Below are positions 7,070 through 8,807 of a stretch of DNA of 8,807 bases, piece by piece. Source of the stretch: Bacteroidota bacterium (GTDB taxonomy: Bacteria > Bacteroidota > Bacteroidia > Flavobacteriales_D > Crocinitomicaceae); assembly GCA_024280195.1 (NCBI GenBank), contig JAJRQP010000328.1, positions 1 to 8,807 of the forward strand, in the 5' to 3' direction. The notes under the pieces were generated by a model that saw nothing but the letters and a program-made list of their open reading frames with translations, ran no database searches and had not been told where the DNA came from. Made by a program: the position numbers and the translations under genes. Position 1 is the first letter of the stretch. Each line of letters starts with the position of its first letter.

Positions 7070-8038
7070 TTATTTAATGATTCTTCGAGTCACACTTCCT
7101 GAAGTGTTTTCTATTTTCAATAAATAAATACCGTTATCTAAATTCGTCATATCAATTTTACTTTCTCCAGAATGAACTGATTGTAGAATCAATTTTCCGC
7201 TAATATCCAATAACGTTAAATTTCCTTGATCTCCCGAAACAGTAAGAACATTCTCTACTGGGTTAGGGAAAACAGAGATGGAAATTGCATCATTCTCATC
7301 AAGACCTTGTAATCCTTGCCCTTGAATATTGTCGATTGCAAAATATGCTGGTGTATTCATAAAGCCAAAAGAGTTGTCTGATGACTCCATTCTAAAAGTA
7401 ATTTTTTGAACATCAAAAGTAAAGCCTATTAAATCAATATTATTCCATGTATCTAATATGTAATCTTGTGTTGAATCTGCAAATCGGTAATCCGCTAAAA
7501 AATATTCTATTGAATCTTTGTTTGTATTCGCTAAATCTTCCGCAATGATCCACACTTTTAAGAAATCTTCTCCATTAGTTCCATCAACCATTCCATCTGC
7601 ACCAAGAGAATCTCCGAATTTTTTCGCAAATGAATCGCCTTCTTGCATTGAAATTGTTGCATAAGTAGTATTTGTAATACTAAAAGACTGAAGTCTAATG
7701 TTTGCATTCACAGTAATCGTCCCATCAAAGTTAAACACGCCGTAATTAGAAGAGTTGGTTGCTCCTTCTCCAACAATACAACTGTACTGATTCCCAAATC
7801 CAGCTGTAAGTGTATCAGTCATGTTTGAAACTGAAAAACCAGTCCATGAATTAAATTGAGTATTATAAACATTCGAAAATGTTGCATAATTGATTGTAAA
7901 GTCACCGGCACCATCAGCACCGTTATAAAAAGTATCAACCGCAGCTGGTAAGCTGAAAGATTCAAAATCGATTAATGGTTGAGCATTGATGTTCGCTCCA
8001 AGTAATAGAGCGGTTGTTAAAAAGTAAATTTTCTTCAT
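7070..8038 (-). CDS. DUF4465 protein with T9SS type A sorting domain, first gene of the B12-riboswitch operon
   Basis: A 322-residue exported protein. Residues 1-20 are a signal peptide (MKKIYFLTTA to NINAQ). Residues 23-240 match the DUF4465 pattern as I remember it: DFESFSLP start, FYNGADGAGDFTINYATFSN, W-T-GFSVSN (65-72), QYSCIVGEGA, SISMQEGD-type strand, ADGMVDGTNGEDFLKVWIIA (147-166), IEYFLADYRF (177-186), W-x2-IDLIGF (198-206) and a final FAIDNIQ. Residues 254-322 are a T9SS type A sorting domain (VFPNPVENVLTV, NGIYLLKI, RRIIK), so it is predicted to be surface-attached or released. It is the first gene after the cobalamin riboswitch, 114 nt from the end of the aptamer. DUF4465 proteins recur in B12 loci of Bacteroidota, and I recall without being able to check that the B12-binding BtuH proteins of Bacteroides are related. 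Corrinoid binding is therefore likely but inferred. Confidence 0.83.
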   Translation of the reverse strand: MKKIYFLTTALLLGANINAQPLIDFESFSLPAAVDTFYNGADGAGDFTINYATFSNVYNTQFNSWTGFSVSNMTDTLTAGFGNQYSCIVGEGATNSSNYGVFNFDGTITVNANIRLQSFSITNTTYATISMQEGDSFAKKFGDSLGADGMVDGTNGEDFLKVWIIAEDLANTNKDSIEYFLADYRFADSTQDYILDTWNNIDLIGFTFDVQKITFRMESSDNSFGFMNTPAYFAIDNIQGQGLQGLDENDAISISVFPNPVENVLTVSGDQGNLTLLDISGKLILQSVHSGESKIDMTNLDNGIYLLKIENTSGSVTRRIIK

Positions 8039-8152
8039 CGTGAAAAATTTTAAAAAAGTTAAACGTTGAAAAAATCAGTTAAGAGAATTGGCATACGAAA
8101 AACAGATCGCATACAAAGTCCGACTTTATTCTGAAGTCTTCATTAAAAATAT
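8039..8152 (-). promoter_or_regulatory. Riboswitch expression platform and operon leader
   Basis: This is the 114-nt leader between the aptamer and the first ATG. Three short arms can pair in alternative ways: GACTT, AAGTC and GACTT again (about 8134-8114), where the middle arm can pair with either neighbour. There is a repeated GTATGC (8114-8109 and 8096-8091) and a U-rich stretch close to the start codon. I see no strong GC hairpin followed by a U-run, so control may be at translation or by a weak or Rho-dependent stop. The mechanism is not resolved from sequence. Confidence 0.45.
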
Positions 8153-8305
8153 ATTTAGGCAAGTATTCTGACTCACACCTTATTAACTTCGCCTTCCCAC
8201 CAAATTGGCAGTGACTTAATGAAATTAACTTATAGTGTTTACAGCTGCAGATACAGTTCTGGATTCTCACCAGATTCCTTTTTTCTTCACCTTGTGAACC
8301 TAAAT
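8153..8305 (-). ncRNA. Cobalamin (vitamin B12) riboswitch aptamer
   Basis: Read on the minus strand this 153-nt element carries the hallmarks of a cobalamin riboswitch. P1 is complete: ATTTAGGT (8305-8298) pairs with GCCTAAAT (8160-8153), seven Watson-Crick pairs and one G-U. Then come AAGGAATCTGGTGAGAATCC with its small hairpin TCTGG/CCAGA (8274-8270 with 8262-8258), AACTG, CTGCAGCTGTAA (compare consensus CCGCAACTGTAA), the B12 box GTCACTGCC (8215-8207), GGTGGGAAGGC, and the 3' core GAGTCAGAATACTTGCC (8174-8158; consensus GAGCCAGGAGACCTGCC). It controls the DUF4465/BtuB-like/BtuG-like operon that starts at 8038, normally repressing it when adenosyl- or methylcobalamin is abundant. An open frame of 63 codons across the element is incidental. 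Confidence 0.93.
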
Positions 8306-8311
8306 CTGTTG

Positions 8312-8319
8312 CAAAAGTA
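8312..8319 (-). promoter_or_regulatory. Promoter -7 element of the B12 operon
   Basis: TACTTTTG on the minus strand is a full match to the Bacteroidota -7 consensus TAnnTTTG. It lies 6 bases upstream of the first P1 base of the riboswitch, so transcription would begin almost exactly where the aptamer begins. No TTG is found at the expected 17-23 nt upstream, which lowers confidence, but the position relative to the riboswitch is what one would expect. Confidence 0.6.
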
Positions 8320-8500
8320 CGGAGAATAATGGAATAGGATGTATTTTTTTTGGTTAATAATGATTGGGTTGAGTTAAGGAGTTACACAGGTGAACATTTT
8401 TATGTAAGGAAACTACAATATTCATGGAAGGAACGCTTATAGCATAAGAGGAAGGTTAGAAGTTGATTACTGTTAGAATTATGGGTTATGAATTATAATA
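8320..8500. other. Non-coding stretch with a degenerate fragment of the downstream repeat
   Basis: No reading frame of useful length is present on either strand. At 8425-8440 the sequence TGGAAGGAACGCTTAT resembles the AAAAAGGAACGCTGAT part of the 90-bp unit found downstream, and the segment just before 8501 (GGTTATGAATTATAATA) resembles the TGTTATGATA that ends each unit. This looks like a decayed, out-of-phase relic of the same repeat. Confidence 0.4.
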
Positions 8501-8807
8501 AAATTGATTGAAGTAGATGTGTGGTTATGATTTTACATAATTTATTGAATACTCTAAAAAGGAACGCTGATAACACTGATTGTTATGATGAAATTGATTG
8601 AAGTAGATGTGTGGTTATGATTTTACATAATCTATTGAATACTCTAAAAAGGAACGCTGATAACACTGATTGTTATGATAAAATTGATTGAAGTAGATGT
8701 GTGGTTATGATTTTACATAATCTATTGAATACTCTAAAAAGGAACGCTGATAACACTGATTGTTATGATAAAATTGATTGAAGTAGATGTGTGGTTATGA
8801 TTTTACA
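8501..8807. repeat. Tandem array of 90-bp units (three complete, a fourth cut by the window edge)
   Basis: Units begin with AAATTGATTGAAGTAGATGT at 8501, 8591, 8681 and 8771, an exact 90-bp period. Units 2 and 3 are identical; unit 1 differs from them at only two positions (TTTATTGAAT instead of TCTATTGAAT, and a final G instead of A). Unit 4 is intact for the 37 bases visible. Each unit contains GGAACGCTGATAACACTGAT and two copies of TTATGAT. Stops occur in all six frames, so despite a period divisible by three the array does not encode a repeat protein. The near identity points to recent expansion or ongoing gene conversion. The total copy number cannot be seen. The function is unknown. Confidence 0.93.

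Noticed and set aside
8079..8270. A 63-codon open frame on the minus strand upstream of the DUF4465 gene
   Set aside because: It lies across the conserved core of the cobalamin riboswitch, and its translation has no recognisable features; the RNA structure explains the conservation.
8501..8807. CRISPR array
   Set aside because: The repeated unit is a uniform 90 bp with no variable spacers between shorter repeats, and no cas genes are visible.
8501..8807. Repeat-containing protein coding region (90 is divisible by 3)
   Set aside because: Every frame on both strands has a stop codon within each unit.

Overview
The window looks like chromosomal DNA from a member of the Bacteroidota, most likely the Flavobacteriales (a Fluviicola/Crocinitomicaceae-like or Flavobacterium-like organism; the genus is a guess). 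The evidence is AT-rich sequence, promoters of the TTG-N(17-23)-TAnnTTTG type, starts without clear Shine-Dalgarno sites, three proteins ending in type 9 secretion (T9SS) type A sorting domains, and a Bacteroidota-style ECF sigma factor.

Layout. Bases 1-138 (minus) are the first 46 codons of a DEAD-box RNA helicase, with a good promoter in the divergent gap. Bases 325-804 (plus) encode a small SpoU/TrmH-type RNA methyltransferase. Bases 964-1593 (plus) encode a secreted type 1 copper protein with a T9SS tail. It converges on an ECF sigma factor gene (1666-2262, minus), and one bidirectional terminator separates the two.

The rest is one minus-strand transcription unit, read from 8319 down to 2457. 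It begins with a TAnnTTTG promoter element. A cobalamin riboswitch aptamer follows directly (8305-8153), with a complete 8-bp P1 helix and the conserved B12-box and 3' core. The genes then come in this order: a DUF4465 T9SS protein, an internal terminator-like hairpin, a compact BtuB-like TonB-dependent receptor, a BtuG-like beta-propeller lipoprotein, a second T9SS surface protein, and a TPMT-family methyltransferase. The last four genes are chained by stop/start overlaps of 14, 8 and 1 nt, so they are almost surely co-transcribed and translationally coupled.

My reading is a vitamin B12 (corrinoid) capture and uptake locus. The propeller lipoprotein and the two T9SS-exported proteins would bind or present the corrinoid at the cell surface, the TonB receptor would import it, and the riboswitch would shut the unit off when B12 is plentiful. 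The least explained parts are the second T9SS protein and the methyltransferase at the end of the operon. No inner-membrane BtuCDF transporter is present in the window.

The right end (8501-8807) is a non-coding tandem array with an exact 90-bp period that runs off the window.
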